In this document: positions 45,301 to 54,025 of the stretch, in pieces
Layout: each line of letters opens with the position of its first letter
Position numbering within the stretch: position 1 is the stretch's first letter
Source of the DNA: JAZPYZ01 sp045544455
GTDB taxonomy: Bacteria; Bacillota; Clostridia; Oscillospirales; Acutalibacteraceae
Assembly: GCA_045544455.1 (NCBI GenBank)
Contig: JAZPYZ010000008.1
Span: 1-64,000, forward strand
Direction of reading: 5' to 3'
DNA length: 64,000 bases
Notes under the pieces: model-generated
What the model saw: only the letters and a program-made list of their open reading frames with translations
Told to the model about the DNA's origin: nothing
The model's database searches: none
Translations under genes and position numbers: made by a program

Positions 45301-47601
45301 ATGATTTGTTCTCGGTGTAAAAAAAGACAGGCGGTAGTATTTATCACCCGTATGGACGGCGATAAGTCGGTTAATGACGGGTTGTGTTTGGTGTGTGCAA
45401 AAGAACTCGGCATTAAGCCGATTGACGATATGATCAAACAGATGGGCTTAACCGATGAAGATATGGAAAACATGGATGAACAGTTGAGCCAAATGATGCA
45501 AGGGATGGCGGACGAAGACGGGGAAGAGTCGGATGATTTTGAACCGGGCGGTGCCGCCACCATGCCGTTTATCGGTAAAATGTTTCGTCAAATGGGCATG
45601 TCGAACTTCGAACCGAAAGGCGGCGAGGATGCGGCTCAACCGACGCCTGTAGAAGGTGATGTTGCCGGAAAATCGAAAAAGAAAGATAAAAAACGGCGTT
45701 TTCTCAACACGTACTGTACCGATTTGACCAAACGTGCTCGCGAAATGCAGATGGATTGTATTGTTGGGCGCGATCGCGAAATTTATCGCGTGATCCAAAT
45801 TTTATCGCGTCGCTCAAAGAACAATCCCTGTTTGATTGGAGAACCGGGTGTTGGTAAAACCGCCATTGCGGAAGGATTAGCGCTTCGTATTGCGGCTGGT
45901 CAAGTGCCGCCACGGTTGAAAAACAAAGAAATTCACTTATTAGATCTTACCTCGCTGGTTGCCGGTACGCAGTTCCGTGGCCAGTTTGAAAGCCGTATTA
46001 AGGGCTTGGTGGATGAAGTAAAAGCCGAAGGAAACATTATTCTGTTTATCGACGAGGTGCATAACTTGGTCGGCACAGGGGATGCAGAAGGCAGTATGTC
46101 GGCGGCTAATATCCTGAAACCGGCTCTTTCGCGTGGTGAAATTCAAGTGATCGGTGCGACCACGTTCCAGGAATATCGCAAACATATTGAAAAGGATGCG
46201 GCGTTGGAACGTCGTTTTCAACCGGTTACGGTAGAAGAACCGTCGATCGAAGACGCGGTTCAGATCTTAAATGGAATCAAAGGATATTATGAACAGTATC
46301 ATGGGGTGACTGTATCGGAACATATGGTGCGCCGTGCAGTACAGTTCTCCGAACGGTATATTTCGGAACGTTTTTTACCGGATAAGGCTATTGATATGTT
46401 GGATGAAGCGTGTGCCAATGCAGCGCTTGAAAATCCGGCGGCGAATCAATATGCCGATTTGGTGATGCGGCAAACCGAATTGAAAGGGAAAGAAGAGGAG
46501 TTGTCGGCCGGAGAAGAGGTCGATTATGAACAACTCGCGATGTTGCGCGCCGATTTGTTGAAAGTAGAACAAGAGATGGATGCCATCCGCGAACAAGCTA
46601 CCGCCAAGCCGGTCACCGAAGATGATTTGGCCCACGTGGTAGAATTGTGGACCGGTATTCCGGCCAAAAAAGTGCGAGAAGCGGATTTGGTTCGGTTGGC
46701 TCATTTGGATGATCGGTTGCGTGAAAAGGTGATTGGTCAGGACGAGGCAGTATCGTTGGTTTCGGCGGCTGTGCGCCGCAGTCGCGTGCAGATCAGTTCG
46801 CGCCGTCGTCCGGCATCGTTTATTTTTGTGGGCCCGACCGGAGTAGGGAAAACCGAACTGGTCAAAGTGCTTGCCGGGGAATTGTTTGATACACCTGAAA
46901 CGTTGATTCGATTGGATATGTCCGAGTTTATGGAAAAACACTCGGTTTCCCGGATTATCGGTTCGCCGCCCGGCTATGTGGGGTACGACGAAGCCGGACA
47001 ACTGACCGAAAAAGTGCGCCGTAAGCCCTATTCGGTTTTGTTGTTAGATGAAATTGAAAAAGCACATCCGGATGTGCTCAATATTTTGTTGCAAGTGTTG
47101 GACGAAGGGGTTGTCACCGATGCGCATGGCCGCAAGGTGCATTTTGAAAACACAGTGATTGTCATGACCTCCAATGCCGGTAGTCAACAACAATCGAGTT
47201 TAATGGGGTTTGGTCAAACCAATGAACAAGCCTCTAAAGATCGCGCTATGAAAGCGTTGTCCGAACTGTTGCGTCCGGAGTTTATCAGCCGTGTGGATGA
47301 AATTGTATATTTCCGTCCGTTGGATACGGAAGACTATACGGCCATTGCCGGTTTGATGTTGGATGAGTTGCGCGTATCGTTGGCAGAACGCGGTATCACG
47401 CTTTCGTGGGACGATTCGGTTACGAAACAACTGGCCGCCAAGGCAACCGGTGGAAAACGTCATGCACGCGAATTGCGGAATATGATTCGTCGTCAAGTGG
47501 AAGATCCGATTGCCACGGCGATCGTGGATCGTTGCGACACAGGGCTTTCCGGCGTTAAATTAACGGGAACCAATGACGTGATCGAGCTTAAAATTGTGTA
47601 A
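45301..47601 (+). CDS. clpE: ClpE-type ATP-dependent Clp protease ATP-binding subunit
   Basis: The 766-residue double-AAA+ unfoldase starts with a four-cysteine zinc finger (CSRC at residues 3-6 and CLVC at about 29-32), like ClpE and unlike the repeat N-domain of ClpC. A Met- and acid-rich linker follows (about residues 45-110). AAA-1 has GEPGVGKTA, a UVR/coiled-coil region lies near residues 390-440, and AAA-2 has GPTGVGKTE. It feeds substrates to ClpP. The nomenclature ClpE is likely but not certain. It starts 3 nt after pgsA. Confidence 0.85.
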   Translation: MICSRCKKRQAVVFITRMDGDKSVNDGLCLVCAKELGIKPIDDMIKQMGLTDEDMENMDEQLSQMMQGMADEDGEESDDFEPGGAATMPFIGKMFRQMGMSNFEPKGGEDAAQPTPVEGDVAGKSKKKDKKRRFLNTYCTDLTKRAREMQMDCIVGRDREIYRVIQILSRRSKNNPCLIGEPGVGKTAIAEGLALRIAAGQVPPRLKNKEIHLLDLTSLVAGTQFRGQFESRIKGLVDEVKAEGNIILFIDEVHNLVGTGDAEGSMSAANILKPALSRGEIQVIGATTFQEYRKHIEKDAALERRFQPVTVEEPSIEDAVQILNGIKGYYEQYHGVTVSEHMVRRAVQFSERYISERFLPDKAIDMLDEACANAALENPAANQYADLVMRQTELKGKEEELSAGEEVDYEQLAMLRADLLKVEQEMDAIREQATAKPVTEDDLAHVVELWTGIPAKKVREADLVRLAHLDDRLREKVIGQDEAVSLVSAAVRRSRVQISSRRRPASFIFVGPTGVGKTELVKVLAGELFDTPETLIRLDMSEFMEKHSVSRIIGSPPGYVGYDEAGQLTEKVRRKPYSVLLLDEIEKAHPDVLNILLQVLDEGVVTDAHGRKVHFENTVIVMTSNAGSQQQSSLMGFGQTNEQASKDRAMKALSELLRPEFISRVDEIVYFRPLDTEDYTAIAGLMLDELRVSLAERGITLSWDDSVTKQLAAKATGGKRHARELRNMIRRQVEDPIATAIVDRCDTGLSGVKLTGTNDVIELKIV

Positions 47602-47619
47602 GGTATCAGGGGGATACTC

Positions 47620-48552
47620 ATGATTGTTGAAAACTTTATTTCCGTTTTTCAGCAAGTGCTGATTTTGTTTGTGTTGATTGGGCTCGGCGCGTTGTTTGGT
47701 AAGACGAAGTTGTTGGGGAATACCGGCTCTCAAAATATTGCCAATTTGGTGTTATATTTGGCGACGCCTTGTACCATCATTTTGTCGTTTCAACGAGAAT
47801 TTGATAGTGGGATGTTGCTCAATCTTGGTATTTCGTTGTTAGCATCGCTGCTTAGCATGTTGGCGCTGATTGTGGTTTCACATGTGGTTTATCGCGACAA
47901 TATCGAAGAGGGAAAACGCGGCGTGTTGCGTTTTGCGGCGGTGTTTTCGAACTGCGGTTACATGTGTTTGCCGTTGCAACAGGCGTTGATCGGTAATGAC
48001 GGGGTGTTTTACGGCGCGGCCTATGTTGCCGTGTTTAATTTGTTGGTATGGACGTATGGGCTGGTATGTGTCAGTGGTGATCGTACGCAGATTTCCGGCA
48101 AAAAACTGGTGCTCAATCCCGGCATTTTAAGTTTGCTTATCGGGGTGGTGTTGTTTTTAACATCCACCAAGTTACATACCGTGATTGCCACGCCGATGCA
48201 ACATTTAGCGAATTTAAACACACCGCTTCCCATGATTTTGGTCGGATATTATCTGTCACAAGACAATTTGCTGGAAGCGCTAAAACGCAAGGAAAATTAT
48301 GTTGGTGCGGCATTGCGGTTGGTGGTATATCCGGTGATCGCCATTGCCGGTATGTATCTGTGCGGTATTCGTGGTGATATGTTGGTGGCGTTGGCTATTG
48401 CATCCAGCGCGCCGGTAGCCGCCATCACCACCATCTTTGCAGCCCGTTTTAATCAAAGTGTGCAAACGTCGGTACAACTGGTGTCGATATCCACGTTGTT
48501 ATCGATTGTCACCATGCCGGCCATCGTGGCGTTGACACAATGGATCGCTTAA
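47620..48552 (+). CDS. AEC (auxin efflux carrier) family transporter
   Basis: The 310-residue protein has ten hydrophobic segments in two five-helix halves, with FGKTKLLGNTGSQNIANLVLY near the N-terminus and LVALAIASSAPVAAITTIFA near the C-terminus. AEC members in bacteria export or import malate, malonate or similar organic anions, and the substrate is unknown. It follows the Clp gene by 18 nt, before a strong terminator. Confidence 0.88.
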   Translation: MIVENFISVFQQVLILFVLIGLGALFGKTKLLGNTGSQNIANLVLYLATPCTIILSFQREFDSGMLLNLGISLLASLLSMLALIVVSHVVYRDNIEEGKRGVLRFAAVFSNCGYMCLPLQQALIGNDGVFYGAAYVAVFNLLVWTYGLVCVSGDRTQISGKKLVLNPGILSLLIGVVLFLTSTKLHTVIATPMQHLANLNTPLPMILVGYYLSQDNLLEALKRKENYVGAALRLVVYPVIAIAGMYLCGIRGDMLVALAIASSAPVAAITTIFAARFNQSVQTSVQLVSISTLLSIVTMPAIVALTQWIA

Positions 48553-48570
48553 TAATAATGTATTAATATA

Positions 48571-48615
48571 AAAACAGAACCCAAACCGATCATCGGTTTG
48601 GGTTCTGTTTTGTTT
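48571..48615. terminator. Bidirectional terminator between AEC and GRE genes
   Basis: A perfect 19-bp stem (48571-48589 with 48593-48611) and 3-nt loop has A and T runs on its sides, between two convergent genes. Confidence 0.95.
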
Positions 48616-48620
48616 TAAGG

Positions 48621-50822
48621 TTAGATAATGTTTTCGGCGCGTTCGATATACGCATCTTGTTCTACGCGAGGTAGATCGTTAAACAACACGTTCCAACCGC
48701 ACACCCGAATTTGCAAGTTTCGGTATTTTTCCGGTGTTTGTTGCGCTTGTTTCAGGGTTTTTGGATCGACAATGTTGAACTGGATCGAAGCACCGCCGTT
48801 TTGTTCATACGTATCGAGCAATGCTTTCATCGCGATCAAACCACTATCACCGGACACGGCGGTGGGGTGTAACATAACATCCAAACAATGTCCGCCGGTA
48901 AAATGATCGGGTCTGGTTGCGAGTGCCGACATCATCAAGGCGGTGGCACCGTTTTTATCCATGCCCACCGACGGAGACGCGTTTTTAGACGTTTCTTCGC
49001 CAGCGAGACGTCCATCCGGCGTAGCGCGCATCTTTTCACCCATCCAAACAAACATCAATGCCGAGTGTACGTGAAGGGAATATTTACCGCCACGCACGTT
49101 GGGGCGTCCTTGTATGGTGAACAGGAAATCACACAATTCGGTGGTTAAGGCGTCGGCTTCGGGGTGGTGGTTGCCGTATTTGCAAGGCAACCGCCGTACG
49201 GTGTTGCGTAACGCTTCGTAACCATCCCAGTTAGCGTCGATGATGGTTTTCAGTTCCGGCAGCGTGACGAGCTTAGCGTCGTACACCATGTGCTTGATCG
49301 AAAGCAAGGAATCAACCGCACTGGCGATAGAGGTCACGAGAATGGTAGTAGAATTGTATGCCGAACCACGGAAATACGCATCTTCTGCTTTTTTTAAACT
49401 GTGTTCGATCGTGCCCGAGAACATCGGGGCGGGATTGATGAATTCGAGGTTCTTTTCGAGCTCATCCGCTACCCGCATGCCGTCTTCGAACAACCGGCCA
49501 AGTCGGCGATAGTATTCCGCTTTAAACGATTCAAACGTTTCCCATGACGTATCGGTGGCATCGTCTATGATCTCATTGATGATGTTGGTGGGGTTGATGT
49601 ATAACGGTGCGGTATCCACTTGTTTGCCGCGAACGGCATATTCGTAACACCCTTTGGTATCGAAATTGTGTGCATCTTCCGGAGAAATGCCCAGGCGTAA
49701 CAGGGCGTTAGTACCGGCTTTTTCGTTAATAAATACCATGTTGGAATAGCCCGAACGAACCATGTCGAGTGTTTTATTTACAAAATCGATCGGCATGTCA
49801 CTGCTATATTGAATCTGTAATTTCGGACTGCAGATGCTGAGTTCTCGATACACGTCTAAAATGGCGTAAGACGCTTCAGTTACGCGGGAACTGCCATCGG
49901 GGTTGTGGCCGCCGAGGTAGAAGGGATGTCCCCAATAGTTGCCGATAGCAGCGAACTGCATCAGGAAATAGGCGATAAATTCATCCAGTTCATCCTTGGT
50001 ATATCGGCCGGTTTTAAGATCGTTCATATAATACGGATAGATAGCTGCGTCTAAACCACTGCCGAGCGAACGCACCTGGTATCCGTCGACCGATTCGCTG
50101 AGCAGGAAATATAAGAAAATCATCTGCAGTACATCGAAGGTATCTTCCGGCTTACCATCGCGCAGATGTTGTAAACATGTTGCAATTCGTGTGGCTTTCG
50201 CGTGCGTTTGACCGGACGCTTTTTGATACAACCGATCCAACAGACGCACGATCGCACGGTATTCAATCTCGATGCCGTCGAAAAAGGCTGCCTGCATCTC
50301 GGTAAGCGGGGCCGTTTCTTCATGCATACGACGATATTGGTTGGCTCGTTCGATAATGCCGGGGAATCCTAAGCGGAACAAAGCATCCCAATCCGGCACC
50401 GAGTGGTCAAAATCTGCCCATAAGGCGATGTTGCCTTTCTCGATGTTTTCGTTCATAAAGGTTTTGTCTTCCGGAGAAAGGTTGGCTTTCACCTCGTCGT
50501 ACCACGGCCACACGAGCGTGGGGTATAGGTGACGATTCCAGTTATAAAAACAAACAAAATAGTCGTGTTCGCTTACGTCGATCCGTGCGTTATCCAATAC
50601 ATAGGCAAAGCCGGTGGCTTTTTGAAATGCGTGGGGACGGTCTTGGATGGTGAGAAACAATTCGCGCAAACCTTGTAACATTTCTTCATCATCCATGCCG
50701 GACGTAGGATCGCACGGATGTCCATGATAAGCCATCCGTTGAAAAGAATCGAACGGTTCGTTCGTGTTATGGTATTTGTTTTCAATCCAAGTGCGATCTT
50801 GTTGAAAATTGGTTAGTTTCAT
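48621..50822 (-). CDS. Glycyl radical enzyme of unknown substrate (PFL family)
   Basis: The 733-residue protein has the C-terminal glycyl radical motif RVCGWNVLF (radical Gly at about residue 709) and an active-site loop FDTKGCYE (Cys392 and Glu394). GC-x-E is the signature of dehydratase/lyase-type glycyl radical enzymes, unlike the two adjacent Cys of pyruvate formate-lyase. The length is shorter than PFL or CutC. No radical-SAM activating enzyme is encoded nearby. It is divergent from an AraC regulator that likely controls it. The ATG at 50822 follows a ggagggtga site. Confidence 0.9.
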   Translation of the reverse strand: MKLTNFQQDRTWIENKYHNTNEPFDSFQRMAYHGHPCDPTSGMDDEEMLQGLRELFLTIQDRPHAFQKATGFAYVLDNARIDVSEHDYFVCFYNWNRHLYPTLVWPWYDEVKANLSPEDKTFMNENIEKGNIALWADFDHSVPDWDALFRLGFPGIIERANQYRRMHEETAPLTEMQAAFFDGIEIEYRAIVRLLDRLYQKASGQTHAKATRIATCLQHLRDGKPEDTFDVLQMIFLYFLLSESVDGYQVRSLGSGLDAAIYPYYMNDLKTGRYTKDELDEFIAYFLMQFAAIGNYWGHPFYLGGHNPDGSSRVTEASYAILDVYRELSICSPKLQIQYSSDMPIDFVNKTLDMVRSGYSNMVFINEKAGTNALLRLGISPEDAHNFDTKGCYEYAVRGKQVDTAPLYINPTNIINEIIDDATDTSWETFESFKAEYYRRLGRLFEDGMRVADELEKNLEFINPAPMFSGTIEHSLKKAEDAYFRGSAYNSTTILVTSIASAVDSLLSIKHMVYDAKLVTLPELKTIIDANWDGYEALRNTVRRLPCKYGNHHPEADALTTELCDFLFTIQGRPNVRGGKYSLHVHSALMFVWMGEKMRATPDGRLAGEETSKNASPSVGMDKNGATALMMSALATRPDHFTGGHCLDVMLHPTAVSGDSGLIAMKALLDTYEQNGGASIQFNIVDPKTLKQAQQTPEKYRNLQIRVCGWNVLFNDLPRVEQDAYIERAENII

Positions 50823-50835
50823 ATAAATCACCCTC

Positions 50836-50856
50836 CATCGTCATCATATGACGATG
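50836..50856. promoter_or_regulatory. Perfect 9-bp inverted repeat upstream of the GRE gene
   Basis: catcgtcat (50836-50844) and atgacgatg (50848-50856) are exact complements with a 3-nt gap, next to the GRE ribosome binding site. It could be an operator for the divergent AraC protein or a hairpin in the leader. Confidence 0.55.
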
Positions 50857-50927
50857 CCGTATATAAGTAAATACAGAAAGTGAATAGATTTGCACTTTTC
50901 GCATATTTGTTTTTTAATAAAAATTAG

Positions 50928-50956
50928 TTTACAATCTATAAAATATGTGATATGCT
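50928..50956 (+). promoter_or_regulatory. Promoter of the AraC regulator gene
   Basis: TTTACA (50928-50933) and TATGCT (50951-50956) are 17 nt apart. The transcript would have a very short leader of about 12 nt. Confidence 0.6.
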
Positions 50957-50974
50957 CGTTTTGGGTGATGAAGA

Positions 50975-51757
50975 ATGACAGATTTTTTAACGTATGATTT
51001 TAACATTTCAAAGGTTATGTTAGCGTTGCTGGTGGATAATTCGCGCAGTAAACAGGAACATCGTAATCGCCCGTTTCATGGTTTGGTATATGCGTTGCGC
51101 GGATCGTATGAGTATCGTTTTTTGTCGGGTAAAACGTATATGGTGGAAAGCGGACAGATGTTTTTTCTGCCAAAAGGATCGAGCTATGACGTGAACCATG
51201 AAGAAGACAGTGCGTGCTTGGCGGTTAATTTCGAATTAGAGGATGAAACGGTCGAATTCGCATTTACTCAGTGGGGAACGGCCTTTTCCAATCGCTTTGA
51301 AAACGCCTTTAAGCGTTTGGTTCGAGAATGGGAACGAAAAGATAGCGGTTATGTATTAAAGTGTAAGAGTATTTTATACGATGTGTTGTACCACATTCAG
51401 CGTGAACACGATCCGGTGTATTTGTCCGGTGCGCAAAAAAATCGCATGTGGCAAGCGGTGAATTATATTAAAGAGTATTATTGCCGTGGTGATATCAGCG
51501 TTGAGCAATTAGCGGCGGAATGTGGTGTAACAGCGGGTTATTTTCGTTCGTTGTTTCGAAAACAATTTGGTGTGTCGCCGCAACAATATATTACCGATCT
51601 GCGGATGGAACGGGCGATGGAACTGTTGCAATCGAACATGTTATCGGTGGCGGAAGTAGCCGAACAATGCGGGTATAACAGTCAAAGTTACTTTTGCCGT
51701 GAGTTTAAAAAACATACCGGTCTGGCACCAAGTCGATATCATATAGAAACCTTTTGA
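50975..51757 (+). CDS. AraC family transcriptional regulator
   Basis: The 260-residue protein has an N-terminal cupin-like sensor domain (about residues 10-110) and a C-terminal double helix-turn-helix. The latter shows EQLAAECGVTAGYFRSLFRKQFGVSP, quoted in parts as CGVTAGYFRSLFR and FGVSPQQYI, and CGYNSQSYFCREFKKHTGLAPS near the end. Its position opposite the glycyl radical enzyme gene suggests that it activates that gene in response to a small carbohydrate-like ligand. That role is inference. Confidence 0.93.
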   Translation: MTDFLTYDFNISKVMLALLVDNSRSKQEHRNRPFHGLVYALRGSYEYRFLSGKTYMVESGQMFFLPKGSSYDVNHEEDSACLAVNFELEDETVEFAFTQWGTAFSNRFENAFKRLVREWERKDSGYVLKCKSILYDVLYHIQREHDPVYLSGAQKNRMWQAVNYIKEYYCRGDISVEQLAAECGVTAGYFRSLFRKQFGVSPQQYITDLRMERAMELLQSNMLSVAEVAEQCGYNSQSYFCREFKKHTGLAPSRYHIETF

Positions 51758-51776
51758 TAAAACCGAAAAATAGTTA

Positions 51777-51806
51777 TTGACAACAAAAAGACAGATGTGC
51801 TATAAT
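51777..51806 (+). promoter_or_regulatory. Promoter of tRNA-Gly
   Basis: A perfect TTGACA (51777-51782) and perfect TATAAT (51801-51806) have an 18-nt spacer. Confidence 0.85.
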
Positions 51807-51829
51807 GGCAAGCGAATCAGGAAAGATAT

Positions 51830-51905
51830 GCGGCTTTAGCTCATCTGGTAGAGCGCCACCTTGCCAAGGTGGAGGTAGCGAGTTCGAGCCTCGTAAGCCG
51901 CTCCA
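51830..51905 (+). tRNA. tRNA-Gly (anticodon GCC)
   Basis: The cloverleaf is complete. The acceptor GCGGCTT pairs with AAGCCGC, the anticodon stem CCACC/GGTGG encloses TTGCCAA, so the anticodon is GCC, and the T loop has TTCGAGC. CCA is encoded. A Rho-independent terminator follows at 51909-51938. Confidence 0.97.
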
Positions 51906-51940
51906 ACAAAAAGTCATCCGTCAGGATGGCTTTTTTTGTT
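51885..51940 (+). repeat. Direct repeat copy 1: tRNA-Gly 3' end plus terminator
   Basis: These 56 bases cover the T-arm and acceptor 3' half of tRNA-Gly, CCA and the terminator hairpin (gtcatcc/ggatggc plus T-run). They recur almost exactly at 52045-52099, 160 bp away. Confidence 0.9.
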
Positions 51941-52044
51941 GGTCAAGCGGATCAGGCTCGAACAGGGTACGAGCAAACGCGAGAGAAACAGTCCGGGGGA
52001 CTGTTTCGGTGCCCGCGTGCGTGCCGGCGAGCGAAGCCGCCGGG
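51941..52044. other. GC-rich non-coding insert between the tRNA-Gly repeats
   Basis: No gene is credible here. A hairpin with arms gaaacagtcc and ggactgtttc lies near 51982-52004. The composition is more GC-rich than the adjacent AT-rich spacer. It looks like part of an interspersed repeat or a small remnant trapped between the duplicated tRNA ends. The rest of the 51906-52345 gene-free interval holds the second repeat and the promoters of the next gene. Confidence 0.5.
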
Positions 52045-52099
52045 CGAGCCTCGTAAGCCGCTCCAACAAAAAGTCATCCGTCAGGATGGCTTTTTTGTT
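52045..52099 (+). repeat. Direct repeat copy 2: orphan tRNA-Gly 3' end plus terminator
   Basis: This copy matches 51885-51940 except for one T fewer in the T-run. It has no 5' half of a tRNA, so it cannot fold as a tRNA. It may be an attachment-site-like scar or an incomplete tandem duplication. Confidence 0.88.
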
Positions 52100-52168
52100 T
52101 TGATGAGTGTGTTTCTGCTTTTTATGGTTAATTTTCACGAATAGGGTTATACTATTTGACAAGAAAAG

Positions 52169-52197
52169 TTGACATTGGCGATGCGTTGTGATATGAT
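52169..52197 (+). promoter_or_regulatory. Promoter P1 of the HTH-GlmM gene
   Basis: A perfect TTGACA (52169-52174) and TATGAT (52192-52197) are 17 nt apart. It lies about 150 nt upstream of the gene. Confidence 0.7.
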
Positions 52198-52230
52198 TTT
52201 CTTAAGAGTGAGCAGATCAATCGTTCCAAG

Positions 52231-52268
52231 TCGCAACCGACGGTTGCGAAAAAATCAACTTCAAGTTG
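52231..52268. promoter_or_regulatory. Two palindromes between promoters P1 and P2
   Basis: tcgcaaccg-a-cggttgcga (52231-52249) is an exact 9-bp inverted repeat, and CAACTT-C-AAGTTG (52256-52268) is an exact 6-bp one. They lie just downstream of P1 and directly upstream of P2. They are candidate operators for the HTH domain of the gene they precede. Confidence 0.55.
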
Positions 52269-52269
52269 C

Positions 52270-52298
52270 TTGTCAAACGGATATCGCTTTGATATGAT
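52270..52298 (+). promoter_or_regulatory. Promoter P2 of the HTH-GlmM gene
   Basis: TTGTCA (52270-52275) and TATGAT (52293-52298) are 17 nt apart, 48 nt before the start codon. Confidence 0.7.
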
Positions 52299-52345
52299 AG
52301 TCAACAGGGAACGCGACCGGTTAAGCGAAAGAAAGGTGTCACGGT

Positions 52346-53968
52346 ATGACCATTGGGCAAAAAATCACCAGTTTACGGATAGCTGCCGATATTTCGCAAG
52401 AACAATTGGCAGAAAAAATATCGGTATCTCGTCAATCGGTTTCTAAATGGGAAATGGATCAAGCACTTCCGCAGATTGATAAAGTATTGCAGTTGTGTGA
52501 ATTGTTTGATATTTCGACCGATGAGTTGTTGCATGATAAAATCGCCATTCATCGGACGGCGCCCGGCGTACCGTATCAAAACAAATATTTTGGTACGGAT
52601 GGATTTCGCGGCGAAGCGAATGTGGATCTAACCTCTATGCAGGCTTATAAGGTCGGTCGCTTTTTGGGATGGTATTACTCGTCGACATTGTCCGGCTGTC
52701 ATAAAGCCGGGTATCGACCGCGTATTGTCATTGGGAAAGATACACGACGTTCCAGTTATATGCTCGAATATTCGATCGTGGCCGGGATTACGGCGTCTGG
52801 TGCGGATGCATATATGTTGCATGTTACGACTACACCGAGTGTATCTTATGTCACTAGACAAGATGAGTTTGATTGCGGTATCATGATCACTGCATCGCAT
52901 AACCCGTTCCATGATAACGGAATCAAGGTGATCAACCGGTACGGTGAAAAGTTGGATGACGCCACCACTGCGTTGATTGAAGCTTATATTGATGGGGATA
53001 TGAAAACGTTGGGGGTATCGGGTTCGGATCTGCCGCTGGCCAGTCGTGAAAAACTCGGTTGTATTGTGGATTATGTGGCCGGACGTAACCGATATGTGGC
53101 GTATTTGATCTCGGTAGCATCCCATTCGTACAAGAACTTAAAGATTGGTCTGGATTGCGCGAACGGCGCATCGTGGATGATTGCCAAATCGGTATTCGGT
53201 GCGCTTGGCGCTCAAACGGTGGTGATCGGTGCGGATCCGGATGGATTGAATATCAATAACGGATGTGGTTCGACACATATGGAAAATCTGTGTCGTTTGG
53301 TGAAAGAACAACATCTCGATTTGGGTTTTGCGTTTGATGGAGATGCCGATCGCTGTATTGCTGTGGATGGTAACGGTCAGGTGATCGATGGCGATAAAAT
53401 GTTGTACGTTCTGGGCAAACGGCTGAAATCGCGCGGTATGTTAAACGGCGATACGGTTGTGGCGACTATTATGTCCAACAGTGGATTGATCAGCAGTTTA
53501 GCGGATGTCGGCATTCGATGTGAACAAACTACTGTCGGCGACCGATTTGTGTATGAATGTATGCAGAAAAACGATTATGCACTCGGTGGCGAACAAACTG
53601 GTCATGTTATTCTTAAAAAATATGCGACTACCGGTGATGGCTTGCTGACGGCCATTATGATTGCCGAAGAGGTGTGCGACTCGAAAATGTCGTTAGCCGA
53701 ATTGGTTGCACCAATCAAATTGTATCCTCAGGTAACCCGAAGCATCCGCGTCAAGGATAAATCGGCGGTGCTGAGCGATGCGGATGTGTTGGCAGAAAAG
53801 CAAGCGATCGAAACGCTGATCGACGGTAAAGGTCGAGTGCTGCTTCGTCAAAGCGGAACCGAATCGGTGATTCGCGTCATGATCGAAAGCGAAAGCGAAG
53901 AACAATGTCGCGAATATGCGGATCGCATAGTTGCCGTTATGGCGAAAAAAGGTCATTGTACCAACTAA
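52346..53968 (+). CDS. XRE helix-turn-helix domain fused to phosphoglucosamine mutase
   Basis: The 540-residue protein starts with an XRE-type DNA-binding domain (about residues 5-65, SQEQLAEKISVSRQSVSKWE). A full GlmM-like mutase follows from about residue 80 (FGTDGFRGEAN). Catalytic features are retained: Ser184 in TASHNP, DGDADR at 331-336, GGEQTGH, and a phosphate loop RQSGTESVIRVM in which the usual Pro is Ser. It is followed 57 nt later by nagB, so a role in amino-sugar control is likely. The start has an aaaggtgt site. A canonical glmM exists at 36339. Confidence 0.92.
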   Translation: MTIGQKITSLRIAADISQEQLAEKISVSRQSVSKWEMDQALPQIDKVLQLCELFDISTDELLHDKIAIHRTAPGVPYQNKYFGTDGFRGEANVDLTSMQAYKVGRFLGWYYSSTLSGCHKAGYRPRIVIGKDTRRSSYMLEYSIVAGITASGADAYMLHVTTTPSVSYVTRQDEFDCGIMITASHNPFHDNGIKVINRYGEKLDDATTALIEAYIDGDMKTLGVSGSDLPLASREKLGCIVDYVAGRNRYVAYLISVASHSYKNLKIGLDCANGASWMIAKSVFGALGAQTVVIGADPDGLNINNGCGSTHMENLCRLVKEQHLDLGFAFDGDADRCIAVDGNGQVIDGDKMLYVLGKRLKSRGMLNGDTVVATIMSNSGLISSLADVGIRCEQTTVGDRFVYECMQKNDYALGGEQTGHVILKKYATTGDGLLTAIMIAEEVCDSKMSLAELVAPIKLYPQVTRSIRVKDKSAVLSDADVLAEKQAIETLIDGKGRVLLRQSGTESVIRVMIESESEEQCREYADRIVAVMAKKGHCTN

Positions 53969-54025
53969 TTATGTACATGAGCGACCATCCGGGTTCGCTT
54001 ATAAATAAAATAGGAGTGAAGTATT

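Noticed and set aside
48621..50822. Pyruvate formate-lyase (pflB) assignment
   Set aside because: The active-site loop has one Cys followed by Tyr-Glu, not the two adjacent cysteines required for pyruvate cleavage.
51805..52144. Two open frames of 83 and 91 codons over tRNA-Gly
   Set aside because: Both read through the tRNA gene, its terminator and the duplicated tRNA end, so they are not coding.
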